From Gordionus sp. m RMFG-2023 (taxonomy: Eukaryota > Nematomorpha > Gordioida > Chordodea > Parachordodidae): a DNA stretch of 64,000 bases. This document shows positions 33,376 to 45,110 of the stretch, in pieces; within the stretch, counting starts at the first letter, position 1; each line of letters begins with the position of its first letter. A program made the position numbers and the translations under genes. The stretch spans positions 2,487,985-2,551,984 of the forward strand of contig NC_088776.1 in NCBI RefSeq assembly GCF_954871325.1. The letters run 5' to 3'. The notes beneath the pieces are model-generated. The model worked only from the letters and a program-made list of their open reading frames with translations. It was not told where the DNA came from and did no database searches.

Positions 33376-34352
33376 TATTAAGAATGCATGCTTATTAGAG
33401 TTTAACAAATGCAGATTTATTACGCCCAAAATTTTATTTTTGAAGATCAAAAAAATATTTAAGATATTTTCGTAAAATAAACTCTACACTTTTTGATATT
33501 CAAAAGAGCAAGGATCTTTGAAGTTTTTTGAATTTTGAGAAAATGTTAAACTCTGATGATTATGCTCCAGCTATAAAATTACTAGTATATATTTGCAGAA
33601 TATGATAATCATACCTAAAGATGTTATGTTAATCATTTTAAAATGCCGAAGGTTACCTGCATACTTGAATATATATGAGTAAAAGGTGTTGGTGTTAAAA
33701 TTTAACAATTAGGTAGCACATTAACATTATAAAATATGCACTGAAATTGTGGCTTGCCATACTTTTTTAAATTATTCATCAAATCATAGGAAGGAAAATT
33801 AAAATATAGTAAATGACTTATTAGATGTATATGATAGTAAATATGTATTAGACAATCGAATTCCTATTGTATAGTGTATATGGTTATTTATTTATAATAC
33901 GGTAAACGTAAGATGAATATAATATGTATTTATTATTACATATTATAATAGTAATATATGTCTATATTTTGATTTTTGATAACATTATGGTTATCATCTA
34001 TCCATTAGAAATTTTTTTTTACAGGCTTGATAAACATAATGTTTATTTTAAATGTTATTCATTAAATGTTGAATAGTATTATTAAACCTTAATTAATATT
34101 ATTATATATAAATATCATTGATAATCTAAATTTTAAATATTATTTATTAAAATTTGAATAGTATTAATAAACCCATTTTAATATTATTAAATATAAATAT
34201 TGATTATCCAAATTTTAAATAATGTCATTTAAAATAAAAATAAATTAACCTTTATCAATAATAATACAAGATTATTCATATAGTTGGTATAAAAATTTTG
34301 TTTTAATTTCCAACATTATTAAAAACTATAATATTTTTATGAAAAATAACAT
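33376..34352. promoter_or_regulatory. Tafazzin upstream region (presumed promoter), no motif identified
   Basis: This 977-bp AT-rich gap lies between the tafazzin start codon and the first tRNA gene, so the tafazzin promoter and 5' untranslated region should be here. I see no distinctive promoter element, and the AT-richness makes TATA-like matches uninformative. Confidence 0.3.
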
Positions 34353-34373
34353 GTCTCTGTGGCGCAATCGGTC

Positions 34374-34412
<39 letters not shown>

Positions 34413-34426
34413 TCCACCCAGGGACG
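34353..34426 (+). tRNA. tRNA-Asn (GTT), copy 1
   Basis: A 74-nt cloverleaf: acceptor stem GTCTCTG paired with CAGGGAC, anticodon stem TTCGG/CCGAA with loop CTGTTAA (anticodon GTT), and T arm GGTGG-TTCAAGT-CCACC. Internal A and B box promoters are intact, and a T run follows within 4 bases as RNA polymerase III terminator. Confidence 0.97.
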
Positions 34427-34649
34427 AATTTTTTTAGGAATAATTTTTTTTTAAATTTTATACAGTATTTTACCATTTGTAATAAATTTTAAACTTAAAA
34501 AATTGTGCCAAGTCCATCCAGATAATTTTTTTTTCCTTCTCAAAGGTTCAATTGTGCCCCAAAATCATTCTTTTATTTAAGAAGCACTTTCATATTGCCA
34601 CCCATATTATCTTGCCTAATGTTACTTGCCTGCCACTAGTGTGGTAAAT

Positions 34650-34800
34650 TAGTTGGTTTTACACAACCACGACCCTGGTTTTTGGTCGAAAAAATGAACC
34701 AATACCAAAGCAACCAAATTGGTCGACCCGAGCACAGACCACAGCACCGATCCGAGCACAGACCACAGCACCGATCCTAGCACAGACCAACGCTTTTTTA
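34650..34800. repeat. 24-bp tandem repeat in a small GC-richer block
   Basis: CGAGCACAGACCACAGCACC and the following GATC repeat about three times (34728-34790). The surrounding block starts with TTGGTTTTACACAACCACG. The open frame on the minus strand here is a by-product of the repeat. Confidence 0.75.
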
Positions 34801-35093
34801 TATTTGGGTGTAGATATGCCACTATGGTTGTATTTTAAAAATGTAAAAATTTTCATTTTATCCATTAATTTTTATATTTATTTATTTTTTTGAAAATTTT
34901 TTTTATTTTATATAATTTATTTTTTTTTCTTCATAAATTCATTTTTTAACCAATATAAAATTATATTGTTTTGTTAAGATCAAATTGTGAAATAAAAAAA
35001 AAATCATTCAAAAATCAAATCAAATAAACTTCGAAAGATGAATATTATTAAAAACAAATATCAAGTTAGTAATATTTTGCCCGCAAACTATAA

Positions 35094-35114
35094 GTCTCTG
35101 TGGCGCAATCGGTC

Positions 35115-35153
<39 letters not shown>

Positions 35154-35167
35154 TCCACCCAGGGACG
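35094..35167 (+). tRNA. tRNA-Asn (GTT), copy 2
   Basis: Identical to copy 1 over all 74 nt, 667 bp downstream of it, and followed by a run of nine T. The flanks differ from copy 1, so only the gene is conserved. Confidence 0.97.
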
Positions 35168-35495
35168 AATTTTTTTTTTAAATTATAAAAATTATATTCA
35201 CTATTTAAAAAAAAATTTTTTTTTTTATTAATGAACATTTATTAATAACAACTAGGCGTGGCGATGAAATGGCGTCATACAATCTGGAAATTATATTATA
35301 GATAGATATTATCTAATATTTTTCCCTTAGTATATTCGATATGAGATTATGTTAATTTACTAATGTATCCAATATAAAAGTATTTTTAAGTCGAAATAAT
35401 TATTAAATAGTAAATCAAATAAATAACTCACAAAAAAGGAACGTAATATATAAAAGCAAACATTAAAACAATAATAGTTTACCCCGATGAAACAT

Positions 35496-35569
35496 GTCTC
35501 TGTGGCGCAAACGGTCAGCGCGTTCGGCTGTTAACCGAAAGTTTGGTGGTTCAAGCCCACCCAGGGACG
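35496..35569 (+). tRNA. tRNA-Asn (GTT), copy 3, three substitutions
   Basis: Same fold and anticodon as copies 1 and 2, with three changes: T to A in the D loop (GCAAACGG), G to T in the variable loop (AAAGTTTGG), and T to C at the end of the T loop (TTCAAGC). All stems remain paired and a T run follows. The D-loop and T-loop changes fall within the A and B box regions. Confidence 0.94.
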
Positions 35570-35858
35570 ATTTTTTATATTAGATTATTTATATATATTC
35601 ACATTTCTTGTTTTTTTTTAAAAAAAGAAATTTAAAAATACCATTTTACCATTCATAACGAATTCTGAACGAAAATTTGTGCAGGACCGTAATGACTTTT
35701 TCTTCTCTGTGATTTAATTGTGTCGAAAATTCCACTTCTTACTTTTTAAAATCACTTTTCAGATACTTTTTTTTACCCGTATTATCTTATATTTTCTCCT
35801 ATACAATACACATCTTTTCTTTTAGAATACTAAAATGAGATTATGTATCAATATCAAT
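35570..35858. other. Anonymous gap after the tRNA cluster
   Basis: AT-rich. The segment after copy 3 (CCATTCATAACGAATTCTGA and on) resembles the segment after copy 1 (34470-34620) in patches, suggesting an old duplication of the tRNA with its 3' flank. No other feature seen. Confidence 0.45.
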
Positions 35859-36140
35859 TAGAGATCTGCAAAATTAAGCCCGACCCGTAACCGGGCCGGG
35901 CTCAGGCCTAATTCTATTTAAATTAATCGGGTTCGGGCCGGACCGGGCCTAATATTTTTAAAAAAATTCGGGCCGGGTCTGGTTAGACCTTGGAAATTTT
36001 TTTAAATATAGCGAAATTTATCAATTTTATATTGAATTTTTTATGTAAAATAAAAATTTTTGATTTAATTTATTGAAACTAAACGCTATATAACATATGT
36101 CTTTTATTTTAAGTAATTAAAAAAAATTAATTTCTATATT
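35859..36140. mobile_element. hAT element with GC-rich ends, right end lost
   Basis: Starts TAGAGATCTGCAAAATTAAG, followed by CCCGACCCG and GGGCCGGG runs and the AACATATGTCTTTTATTT motif seen at 15090. The right terminus is not found; AT-rich sequence and an unrelated GC-richer block (36180-36450) follow. Confidence 0.65.
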
Positions 36141-36485
36141 TAAATATTTATTTAAATGTATTTTTTTTTAAAAAAATAGGTTTTAAAGGCGGGAATTGAA
36201 GTTTTTGTTCTGTTCTTTTTGGAAAATATTTAAAATTCACCCACCAATTGTTTAAAAATTTTTTTTAAAACCCGCTTGATAACAGGAACTTAATCGAAAC
36301 CGATTTGCTAAGAGGGGCCCGAACCTGCCCCAAGTTCATTATACACGTGGTTTTATGTGTTGTCCTTAAATTGGTCTCTGTTTGTTCTGTGGCTTCAAAA
36401 TGCTAAACCAAACAATTTTATATTTTCTGAACCCGGGCTCGAGTTCACATCCCTGAAAAAAATGTTCTACTAAATCCCTAAAAAT

Positions 36486-36630
36486 GAGAAGAGAAGAGAA
36501 GAGAAGAGAAGAGAAGAGAAGAGAAGAGAAGAGAAGAGAAGAGAAGAGAAGAGAAGAGAAGAGAAGAGAAGAGAAGAGAAGAGAAGAGAAGAGAAGAGAA
36601 GAGAAGAGAAGAGAAGAGAAGAGAAGAGAA
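36486..36630 (+). repeat. (AGAAG)n pentanucleotide microsatellite
   Basis: About 29 perfect units of a five-base purine repeat. The frame MRREEKRREEK that runs through it is not a gene. Confidence 0.98.
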
Positions 36631-36775
36631 CTAATTTATTTCTCCTTAATTCTGGGCTTATTTTTTTATAAAATAATATAATTGTAAAAAAATATTTCTA
36701 AATATATTATTTTAAATATGGAATAAATTATATGTTCTTTATCGTCGTTAAATAACGCTGTCAAAAGTGCGCACA

Positions 36776-37150
<375 letters not shown>

Positions 37151-37387
37151 GATCATTAAATCCAAATATAGTAGTATTAAGGTTTCGCATACCCTTCTCG
37201 TTATTTTTTCTTTCTAACCCGTATTATGGAACTGCGACAATCATGTTCTATTCCTGGCGTGTCCTATTCCTGGAGGAATTAATTGGTTATTTTAACAAAA
37301 CTTACAAGTATGGCTTCATCATTTTGTGTATACACACACACACCTACTTTGAATAAATTCTTTATTAGAAGGAATCATATATATATG

Positions 37388-37742
37388 TGTCGTATGGGGA
37401 TTCGGAATCTCTTTTAGATCCTTTACAGAGGGCGATTTAAAAATTTTAAAAATTCGATTTAACCCAAAATGTATTTTTGCAAGTTTAGAGTATTTACACT
37501 ATAAATTTCAGCCAATTTCAGCCATAGACATTTTAGTATTTTTTTTAATTTACATGAAAAATCCACATAAAAATTAATATAAATTAGAAGTAGTTCTAAG
37601 GGTCATAGCAAAATTGGCTGAAATTTATAGGGTAAATATTCTACACATGCTAGGATACATTTCCGGTTAAATAGAATTTTAAAATTTAAATCGCCTTCGG
37701 TAAAGGATTTAAGATCGAGAAATTCAGAATCCCCATACGACA
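37388..37742. mobile_element. Palindromic MITE, TGTCGTATGGGG ends
   Basis: The element is a near-perfect hairpin: TGTCGTATGGGGATTC at the left, GAATCCCCATACGACA at the right, with inner pairing of ATCCTTTAC/GTAAAGGAT, GGCGATTTAAA/TTTAAATCGCC and TTTCAGCCAATTT/AAATTGGCTGAAA. It is inserted within a (TA)n stretch, so a TA target is possible. Confidence 0.85.
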
Positions 37743-37798
37743 TATATATATATGCATATACGTCTAATTAAATAAACGGAATTATTGTAGCTAAATAT

Positions 37799-39552
37799 CA
37801 GAGACCTGCAAGCCCGGCCCTAAACCCGGCCCGGGCCGGGCGGTTTTTTTTTAAACATATCCGGGCCGGGCCTAAGATTGTTAAACCCGGGCCGGACTTT
37901 ATAAAAATTTTTACATTATGAGTTAATGGTTATAAGATTATATTATATTATAATATTGGGTGATGGTTAACACTACCTAACACCCACAGATCGATCTAAT
38001 TATTAATTTCCTGCAAATTTATTCAAAGTATTAATATATTTTTTTATAATTCATATCTAAATTTTTACAACATATTTTACCAAAACAATCAAATAAAGGA
38101 ATATCTTAAATAAGCCCCAATATTCAAGTATTATTAATATATTTTTTTATAATTCATATCTAAATTTTTAGAATATATTTTACCAAAACAATCAAATAAA
38201 GGAATATCACTTCTTGAAGTTTGTAATACCTTTCAAAGCGAAAAAGGAGAAATAAAGTTGATTTTACTTAATATAAAGCATTTTTTAATTGAAAAATTTG
38301 TTTTACACAAGTATCATTTTATTTCTCTTTTTCTCTGTCCCAAATTCAAGCAATTACTTATGTAGTCAGGGACAGATCGCAAGATGACGAAAAACTATAT
38401 AAAAGATTATATTAAATTACAAGAGGCTCAGGAAGTAAATGAAATACCATCGACCAGTCAAATTACGACTTTTGTTAAACAAACTGAATCGTTTTATGAC
38501 AAATGGGGCGATGGTAATTCTGGTAATATGTCAATACCCGATGATGAATATTATAATTACATAAATAAAAAAATAGATGAAACATCTAAGGTGGATAATT
38601 TGTTAGAGTGGTGGGCGGCTCATCAAAGCGAATTTCCAATTTTAGCAAAATTGGCAATTCTTGCTTCAAGTGCAAGCTGTGAGCGGAATTTTTCCACTAC
38701 TGGGAGAATTCTTGAAGAAAGAAGAAGTAATCTTCAACCTGAAAAGGTAGATATGCTTCTCTTTCTTCATGATAATTTGTGAATTTTTAATATCTTTCTT
38801 GAGTATAGGGTTTCGTCAATCATGCTGGTTTTTTACTTTGCAAACTGTCAAATATTTATTGCATTTATTATATTTACCTTGAGTCATGAAAGTTTTTAAT
38901 CCAACATTTTTCATTATGTTTTTTTACAATATTATATAATACAATTATCTTCTTTTGTTAAAAATTTATATTATAATAAAATGTGCAATTAGATTATATT
39001 TTCAAAAGACTATTTATTATACATGCATTTTTTTAAATAGCGATTTATTTTAATTTTATAAATTAAATAGTAAATTAAATACAATATATTATATTCTCAA
39101 AATATTTTCCATTTTTATAAATTAAATATTAGTTTTATTTTTTTTTAAATGCCATATAAAATATAGTATATGCTCAAAATATTATTACCATTTTTATGAA
39201 TATTATTTTTAATTTTATAAATGCAATATAAAATAATAGTATACTCAAAATATCCATTTTTATAAAAAAAACAGTTTTATAATTTTTATAAATTCAATAT
39301 AATATTCTTCAAAATATTAGCTTTTTACATGTATTTTATAAATAATAAGCGATAATACTCGCTGAAAAATATGGTAAAATACCTCATAGGTGAATTTTTG
39401 TATATACCAGGTCGAATATAATTTTAAAAATATCCGAGCCGGGCCTAAAATTTTTAAATCCGGGCCGGGTCGTAAAAATTTTTTTTTAAAATATCCGGGC
39501 CGGGCCGCCGGGCCGGGCTGGGCCGTGCAAATGGTACCTCTGCAGGTCTCTG
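37799..39552. mobile_element. hAT element with GC-rich ends carrying a transposase fragment
   Basis: Ends CAGAGACCTGCAAGCCCGG and CTGCAGGTCTCTG. Flanking 8-mers ctaaatat and ataataat-like ataaatat match at 7 of 8 positions. It is the only copy of this family in the window with transposase code, so its relatives are the likely source of the MITEs at 14209, 16622, 25922 and others. Confidence 0.88.
38384..38782 (+). CDS. hAT transposase C-terminal region
   Basis: The 132-codon frame ends in a complete hAT dimerisation domain: LLEWWAAHQSEFPILAKLA, SSASCERNFSTTGRILEERR and KVDMLLFLHDNL. The RNase H catalytic core expected upstream is absent from this 1.75-kb element, so the copy cannot be autonomous. 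The start codon is arbitrary; the reading may be the last exon of the original gene. It could still be expressed as a dimerisation-only fragment. Confidence 0.8.
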   Translation: MTKNYIKDYIKLQEAQEVNEIPSTSQITTFVKQTESFYDKWGDGNSGNMSIPDDEYYNYINKKIDETSKVDNLLEWWAAHQSEFPILAKLAILASSASCERNFSTTGRILEERRSNLQPEKVDMLLFLHDNL

Positions 39553-39574
39553 ATAAATATGTCAAAAATTCAAA

Positions 39575-39789
39575 AAATTGGGAAATAGTCTTGTTTAAAA
39601 AACCGTTATTCGGGTCGATTTTTAAAACCGGCCCGATTAAGATTCAAGCCAAAATAATACTGAGTAAAACCCGGTGATTTTGCTCGCAGATCGTGGAAAG
39701 GGTTGAGCTTCTTATTCGCCAAATCTTGAGACTTACACAATATTATTTTGGCTAAAATATTAATAGTCGGGCTTTTTAACAACATTACT
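39575..39789. mobile_element. Degenerate AGTGTTGTTAA-type MITE
   Basis: The right end TTTTTAACAACATTACTA and the interior (TCGGGTCGATTTTTAAAACC, AAATCTTGAGACTT) resemble the MITE at 43592. The left end reads TTGTTTAAAAAACCG and has lost its first bases. Confidence 0.55.
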
Positions 39790-40165
39790 ACTAGGAAGTA
39801 GACCTGTGCGCCGATTTCGACGCTGCCTACTAAATTGTCGGCGGCGGCGCGATATTTATTTTAAAAAATTTTTAAATTTATAAATCAAAGTATATTAAAT
39901 TTTTTTATAATTTATTTGGGCCCTCTTTTCTAACAAATTGGTAAGAAAGTTTGATTCATTTCTGAAATTATTTCCTGTCTCACTCCAATTTACATTATTT
40001 TCTCATTCTCAGAAAAAGACTATGGAATTGCATTTTTACTCAGATCAGAGTTACATAAACAACACATATTAGTAATATTCTATTGATTTTTACTGTAACA
40101 AATTAAAATATAAATTTGGAATGCATGCAAAATGTGGTGAAGTATGAAATATAATAAATCAGAAT

Positions 40166-40552
40166 TCAGACTCGGCAAACATTATAATTGTCATGAATAA
40201 ATAGTATTTTATCAAGATTCGTGGGACATGAAGAAGTCCTTTTTGCATTGAGTATTAATCCAGCAATGGAAAAAATTCTTTCGCTGGGTGTACTGGTTGC
40301 AGGTATACAGAGAACCTTTCTAGCTAAATTAACAAGACTAGGAAGTTCCCGTCGTTTTTCTTCCAAAGGGTTAATGTGCATCTCTTCTGGGATATTATGT
40401 TGGCTGAGCAAAATATGACATTCTTGTTCTAGATTATTAATGTTGTTATAATCGTTGCTTAAATGGGAATGTTTATGAGCTATTTTATCTAAATAAGAAC
40501 TATGCTTGCCCATTATCTTCAACTTGAATCTCATTCTGTGCATTTCTATCAT
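40166..40552 (-). pseudogene. hAT transposase, C-terminal part
   Basis: A 129-codon frame with PLEEKRRELPSLVNLARKV and ATSTPSERIFSIAGLILNAK, then LDKILFIHDNY: the hAT dimerisation domain near the gene end. It is separated from the upstream fragment at 40831-41220 by broken or intronic sequence. Confidence 0.75.
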
Positions 40553-40830
40553 GCTCTAATAGTTTTAGATGTATATTTAAAAATTACAATGATGTCGTAA
40601 AAGTTCGTAATTTAAATATTATGAAACAAATTTTAAGATTTTGAAATCTGGGATCAAATAGAGTCGCTAAGGTCCAATGTTTAAAATATAATTTTATCAA
40701 TAAAAATATAAAATAACTTGAAATTCAGTAATAGGAAACCTATGGTCAAGCTTTTTTTCATATTTTCTTTTAAGCAAGCAATCAGATTTATTACTTTGTA
40801 GGGTTTCTATTTCACTGCGAAATAATAACC

Positions 40831-41220
40831 CTAGTTTATTGTCGATCCCTTTTGGGAGGAAAGAAATTCCACCGACTCTCGGGGATTCAATACTACATAA
40901 ATCTCATCAATCATATCCCATTCATTATTAAAGAGTTTTAAAGATTGTTTTCCTATTTTATTTAGAACATTATTTATAGGAATTTGGTTTACACTGCGAA
41001 CACTTTCTAGCATAATTAATATGCTGTGCCAGCAGGTAGGGCAATTTAATTTTAAAGTTTTTGTATTGATTAGATTGGTTGGTGCAATGCCATTTATATT
41101 ATCCGATTCATCAGACTTATCAATGGTCATCAAAGGATGGATCAGAATCATCAATATCCAAGATATGACCTGTCTCATAAATTGGCTGCAGACATTTAGG
41201 ATGCTCTTCCTCAAGTTCAC
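40831..41220 (-). pseudogene. hAT transposase, central part
   Basis: A 129-codon frame with LKLNCPTCWHSILIMLESV, in the place of the hAT TRWNSxxxMLERL block, and NEWDMIDEIYVVLNP after it. The catalytic Asp region is not recognisable upstream, so the gene is decayed. Confidence 0.65.
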
Positions 41221-41989
41221 ATTCCAAATCAGCTACTCGATATCCGAGGGCTCAAATTATTTCTCAAATATTTTTAATGAGAATATCAATAAAATGGATT
41301 ATCTTTCCGAATCTTCCTCATCTTTTTTCCCCAATTTTAAGCGAGGCTCACAATAAATATAAACAGGCGTTATTGTGCTTTTCTTAATTTCATTCTTGAA
41401 AATAAGATTTCCAAAGTACCCTCAGACATAACTTGATTTATGATTAGTAGAGAGAGTTGTTATTTCATTGTATATAGGGTGGTTTAAAACGTGCAAGTCC
41501 ATAAAAATAATTAATATGTATTGTTTGTGGAAATGAAATATGATGTAGGGAATGAATGTAAATGATATACACTAGTCTATTATATATAGCAATAGAATAA
41601 AATTCATATGTTAATTTTATTAATGTTAATATTCAAATTTATAATAATAATAATTTAATATATAATATAAATATAATCAAACAGCATTTTTAAAAATTAA
41701 ACACGCCACGCCGCCGCCATAAAAATTGGCGGCGAACCGGCTCGCGCCGATGATCTCAATCGGCAGCTGTTTGGGCGTGAATAAAATCAGGTCTACTATG
41801 AAGTGATAATATCTATTATTTTAAGATATAATATTTTACAATTTTCTTCAAAATATAATATTTATTTTTAAAAAAAAAAATTAAAAAAAATAATTAACCA
41901 ATCAGAAAATGTAAACAATCCATTTATTAATATTAAAAAAAATAGAATTTAAAAAAATTAACCAATTAAAAAATAATAACCAATCAACA

Positions 41990-42320
41990 TGTGTTACCTC
42001 CTTTCCTGCTAACGGAAATACCGACCCCTGGAACTCCAAGAAATCAATAAGTTTAATAAATATAGATCCCTCCCCAATTCTTTTATATTCATTCCCCTAA
42101 TTTTTAGCCTTGCTGGGAAACCGCGGTCTCCAATCCCTAAAGTTCTTACATCAATTGGGTAGAAGAATTGCACTAAAGACATGGGGTCAAAAACGAGTCC
42201 CTATCTCTTGAACAAAAATTCTAATTCGAAATCCTAAAGGGGAACTACAAGTGTTTCTTCGAAACTCTCCCTTTTCCCTCCTAGTTCAGCACGCACGGTG
42301 TTCTTCCTATTTTATAAAAA
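41990..42320. other. Unexplained GC-richer island
   Basis: This 330-bp stretch is clearly richer in G+C than its flanks and lacks transposon ends. Plus-strand text after a ttttttag-like acceptor near 42110 reads LLGNRGLQSLKFLHQLGRR up to KTWGQKRVPIS and a stop. The minus strand has a frame beginning MSLVQFFYPIDVRTLGIGD. I recognise neither. It could be an exon with untranslated sequence of an unknown gene. Confidence 0.35.
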
Positions 42321-42415
42321 TACAAAATAAAAATTACGGATTTACAAATTATAGTAATTTATAAAGGTGAATTTAATTTATTTACGTTTTTTGTTTTATA
42401 TGTATGGCGCCACAT

Positions 42416-42752
42416 CAATGACATATATAATACCTAGACTGACGATTCATTAATTAAAAGTGTGCATCAATGCAAATCAGCTGGAGCCGCCATCTTGGTT
42501 ACACTAAACATTATTAAAATTTTAAACGAGAGCCTAATTTATTCCTATATCTGATGCACACTTTATTAAAGAATTACCGAATCATCGAGATAATAAGGGA
42601 AGCAAGTTATCAATTTAATAGTAGCTTTTAACATGAGAATAACTATCATATGGGTTACCAAAATGGAGGGTCCAGCTGATTTGCATTTCAACGACACTTA
42701 AAAATGCATTTTAATGAATGAATCGTCAGTCTGGGTATTATATATGTCATAG
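42416..42752. mobile_element. CAATGAC-ended MITE, copy D
   Basis: Ends CAATGACATATATAATACC and GGGTATTATATATGTCATAG. The flanking 8-mers cgccacat and caccacat agree at 7 of 8 positions, which supports a hAT-type 8-bp target duplication for this family. Interior inverted motifs (CAAATCAGCTGGAGCC and GGTCCAGCTGATTTGC) give it a long hairpin. Confidence 0.85.
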
Positions 42753-43591
42753 CACCACATATCATTTATTTTTACATTTTTTATTTTTTAGACTTAAAAA
42801 TAAAATAATAATATATTTAAAAAAAAATAAAATTATATTTTAAAAATAAATGTGTAATTCTATTATAAGTTAATAATATAACGGTCAATTTGTTTCACTT
42901 ATATTTTTTTTAGCTCACTTCAAAATTTGAATTTTAAGAATAGAATTTACTTACATAAAAATATTTAGACACAAGTTAAATGTGAGTAAAATTATATATT
43001 ATGATTTAAGATTGAATAATATAAAATATCATCTATAGGGAGAACGAACATATATTGAAATGAAATAATGATTTTAAAACGCAAATAACTATAGTAATTT
43101 ATTATAAAATTTTATTAAATTAATGACAATGAGTCACAAATCGAGATATTACTTTTCATGTATTAGAGTATCAGTGGCGTAGCCAGGATTTATCCAAGAA
43201 GGAGGTCACAAGCAAAATTTTTGGGCTTCACTCCATAGCTCATATTTGTCCAAACTTTGGTCTAATCAAACCTAGGGAAAGTCATGTTTTTTTAAATATG
43301 TAATATCTTTTTAATATTATCTCTTGTTAAAGTTAAGTGAACAATTGCAAGCAGTAATTCAAAAATCTATGTCAATATTACATACTTTATTAATGTCTAT
43401 TAGAGCTTTCAGTAAAATAGCCAGTATAAATGGAAAAATATTAGAAATAAAATTCTGGACAGTTTTACGATTGCAAAGTTACTTAAACCATTTTTTCAAA
43501 GTTTAGGCTGTGTACTAATTGGTATTAATTTTGATAATTAATGCTGTTTAACCTAGGACACCCTATTTTGGTTTGTGTTAAGTCTTTGGTG
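42753..43591. other. AT-rich gap with one CAGTGGCGTAGCC terminus
   Basis: At about 43174 CAGTGGCGTAGCCAGGATT marks one end of a hAT-type element, followed by GAAGGAGGTCACAAGC; the opposite end was not found. A 60-codon frame at 43324-43506 (KLSEQLQAVIQKSMS and on) is unrecognised. Confidence 0.45.
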
Positions 43592-43799
43592 TAGTGTTGT
43601 TAAATGGTTCGATCTGAGCCGATTTTTAAAAAAACTGCTGACTCAAGACTTTAGTCAGAAAAATACTGCGAAAGTCTTGAGATTTCTCTAATAGATGTCG
43701 AAACCTTTTTACCATCTAAGAGCAAAATCTTCCGTTATTAAAATATTAAGTTAGTCCTTTTTAAAAATCGGCACAAATCGAAGCCGTTTAACAACACTA
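43592..43799. mobile_element. AGTGTTGTTAA-ended MITE
   Basis: Ends TAGTGTTGTTAAATGG and CGTTTAACAACACTA with the core GGTTT/AAATCTTGAGATTTC shared with 942-1105. Flanks ctttggtg and gtttggta agree at 6 of 8. Confidence 0.75.
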
Positions 43800-44596
43800 G
43801 TTTGGTAGCATTGTTATTTTTCATACTTTTTTTTTGTTGTTTTTATATTTTTGTCTTACTTTTCGAAGCTTAAATGGAACCAGTACACAGATTTAGTGCT
43901 TAATCGTATATTGTTTTTAAAAGTTAAGTTACACGTTCAATTCAATTAGGATAAAAATATAATACATTTGTAAGATTCAGTAGCATCACTAGGAAGGGAG
44001 TGGGCGCAGGAGCTGGAGCCCCCTAAATAATTTGAATACTCCTTTGAACCTAAAATTATTTTTTAATGACTCCCTAATCAAATGGAAAATTTTTTTTGAT
44101 AGCCAGTGAACGATTTTTGATATTATTTTTAAAATAATAACAAGACCATATAAATTTTTATTTAATGAATGCTATTTTTATTATTAGATTAATATAAATT
44201 ACATTTTCACTATGTTAACAATTGCAATTCGTTGTTAAAAATGGAATATCAATATCACTCATAATTACAATAATTTTATATTATATGTGTATATTATTAT
44301 TTTATAATTATAATAATAAAATTATTAGATTTTGAAATTAATATCAATCAAGCATTTACATTTGAAGATTTAAATTATTTTATAACTCAAATTAAATAAA
44401 TATTTGTAAATAAAATAAATCTAATTTAATATTGCGATTTCTGTTAGCCAAGTTCAAATTTATTAATCAACTATATTAATTATTTTTAAATTTAATTTAC
44501 TATATTTCTTCCGTATAAATTTTCTAATCCAACCCTGTATACAAGACTTTTTTGTTACTCTAAGTATATCCAATTAAAATATAAAATATTTTTTAC
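43800..44596. other. AT-rich gap with a degenerate element end
   Basis: Near 43980 TAGCATCACTAGGAAGGG starts a block like the TAGCGTCACTA-type ends at 55217 and 55496. The rest is AT-rich and featureless. Confidence 0.4.
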
Positions 44597-45110
44597 TCAT
44601 TTATTTTTTATTTATTAGATAATGAAGAAAGAGGAGATATTGATTTTGAGAAGAATGCTTTAAATAATGGAAGCAATGACAAAAAAAGAGAATGCAGTAT
44701 TGGAGTCGAAATTTAATTAAAACATCTTTTACTTATCTATTTTATATTTATTAGTTAATGAAGAAAGAAAAGCTGTTGATATTCTTTAAATAATGGAAAT
44801 GGAAACAAAATTGATATTAACAATATTTTAGACAAAAGAAGAAAGGCCAATGAAAGAGTTGGAGTTGAACAAAGTATATTTAATTAAGACATCTTTTGCT
44901 CATTTATTTTATATTTTATTAGATAATAAAAAGAGATATTGATTTTGAGATGAATACTTTAAATAATGGAAATATAAATATTGATAATATTTTAGACAAA
45001 AGAAGATGAGGCAATGTAAGAGTTGGAGCTGAACAAAGTATATTAAAAATTTTTCAATTTCAAACTGTTTTTTAGATAATAAAAGAAGAAATAATGAAAA
45101 CAAAAAGGTT
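44597..45110 (+). repeat. Tandem exon-like repeat, about 150 bp, three to four copies
   Basis: Units start near 44597, 44738, 44899 and, shortened, 45060. Each has a TTTATTAG acceptor-like motif followed by ATAATGAAGAAAGAGG and a stretch reading DIDFEKNALNNG in the first copy. Later copies are shortened or shifted. They look like duplicated small exons, possibly of a transposon gene, and lie just upstream of the Helitron. Confidence 0.6.

Larger units (their letters stand above)
39799..41795. mobile_element. hAT element, TAGACCTG ends, with transposase remnants
   Basis: Ends TAGACCTGTGCGCCGATT and AATCAGGTCTA; subterminal GGCGGCGGCG and GCCGCCGCC blocks pair with each other. The 8-mers ctaggaag and ctatgaag on either side agree at 7 of 8 positions. 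Transposase code runs on the minus strand. Confidence 0.88.
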
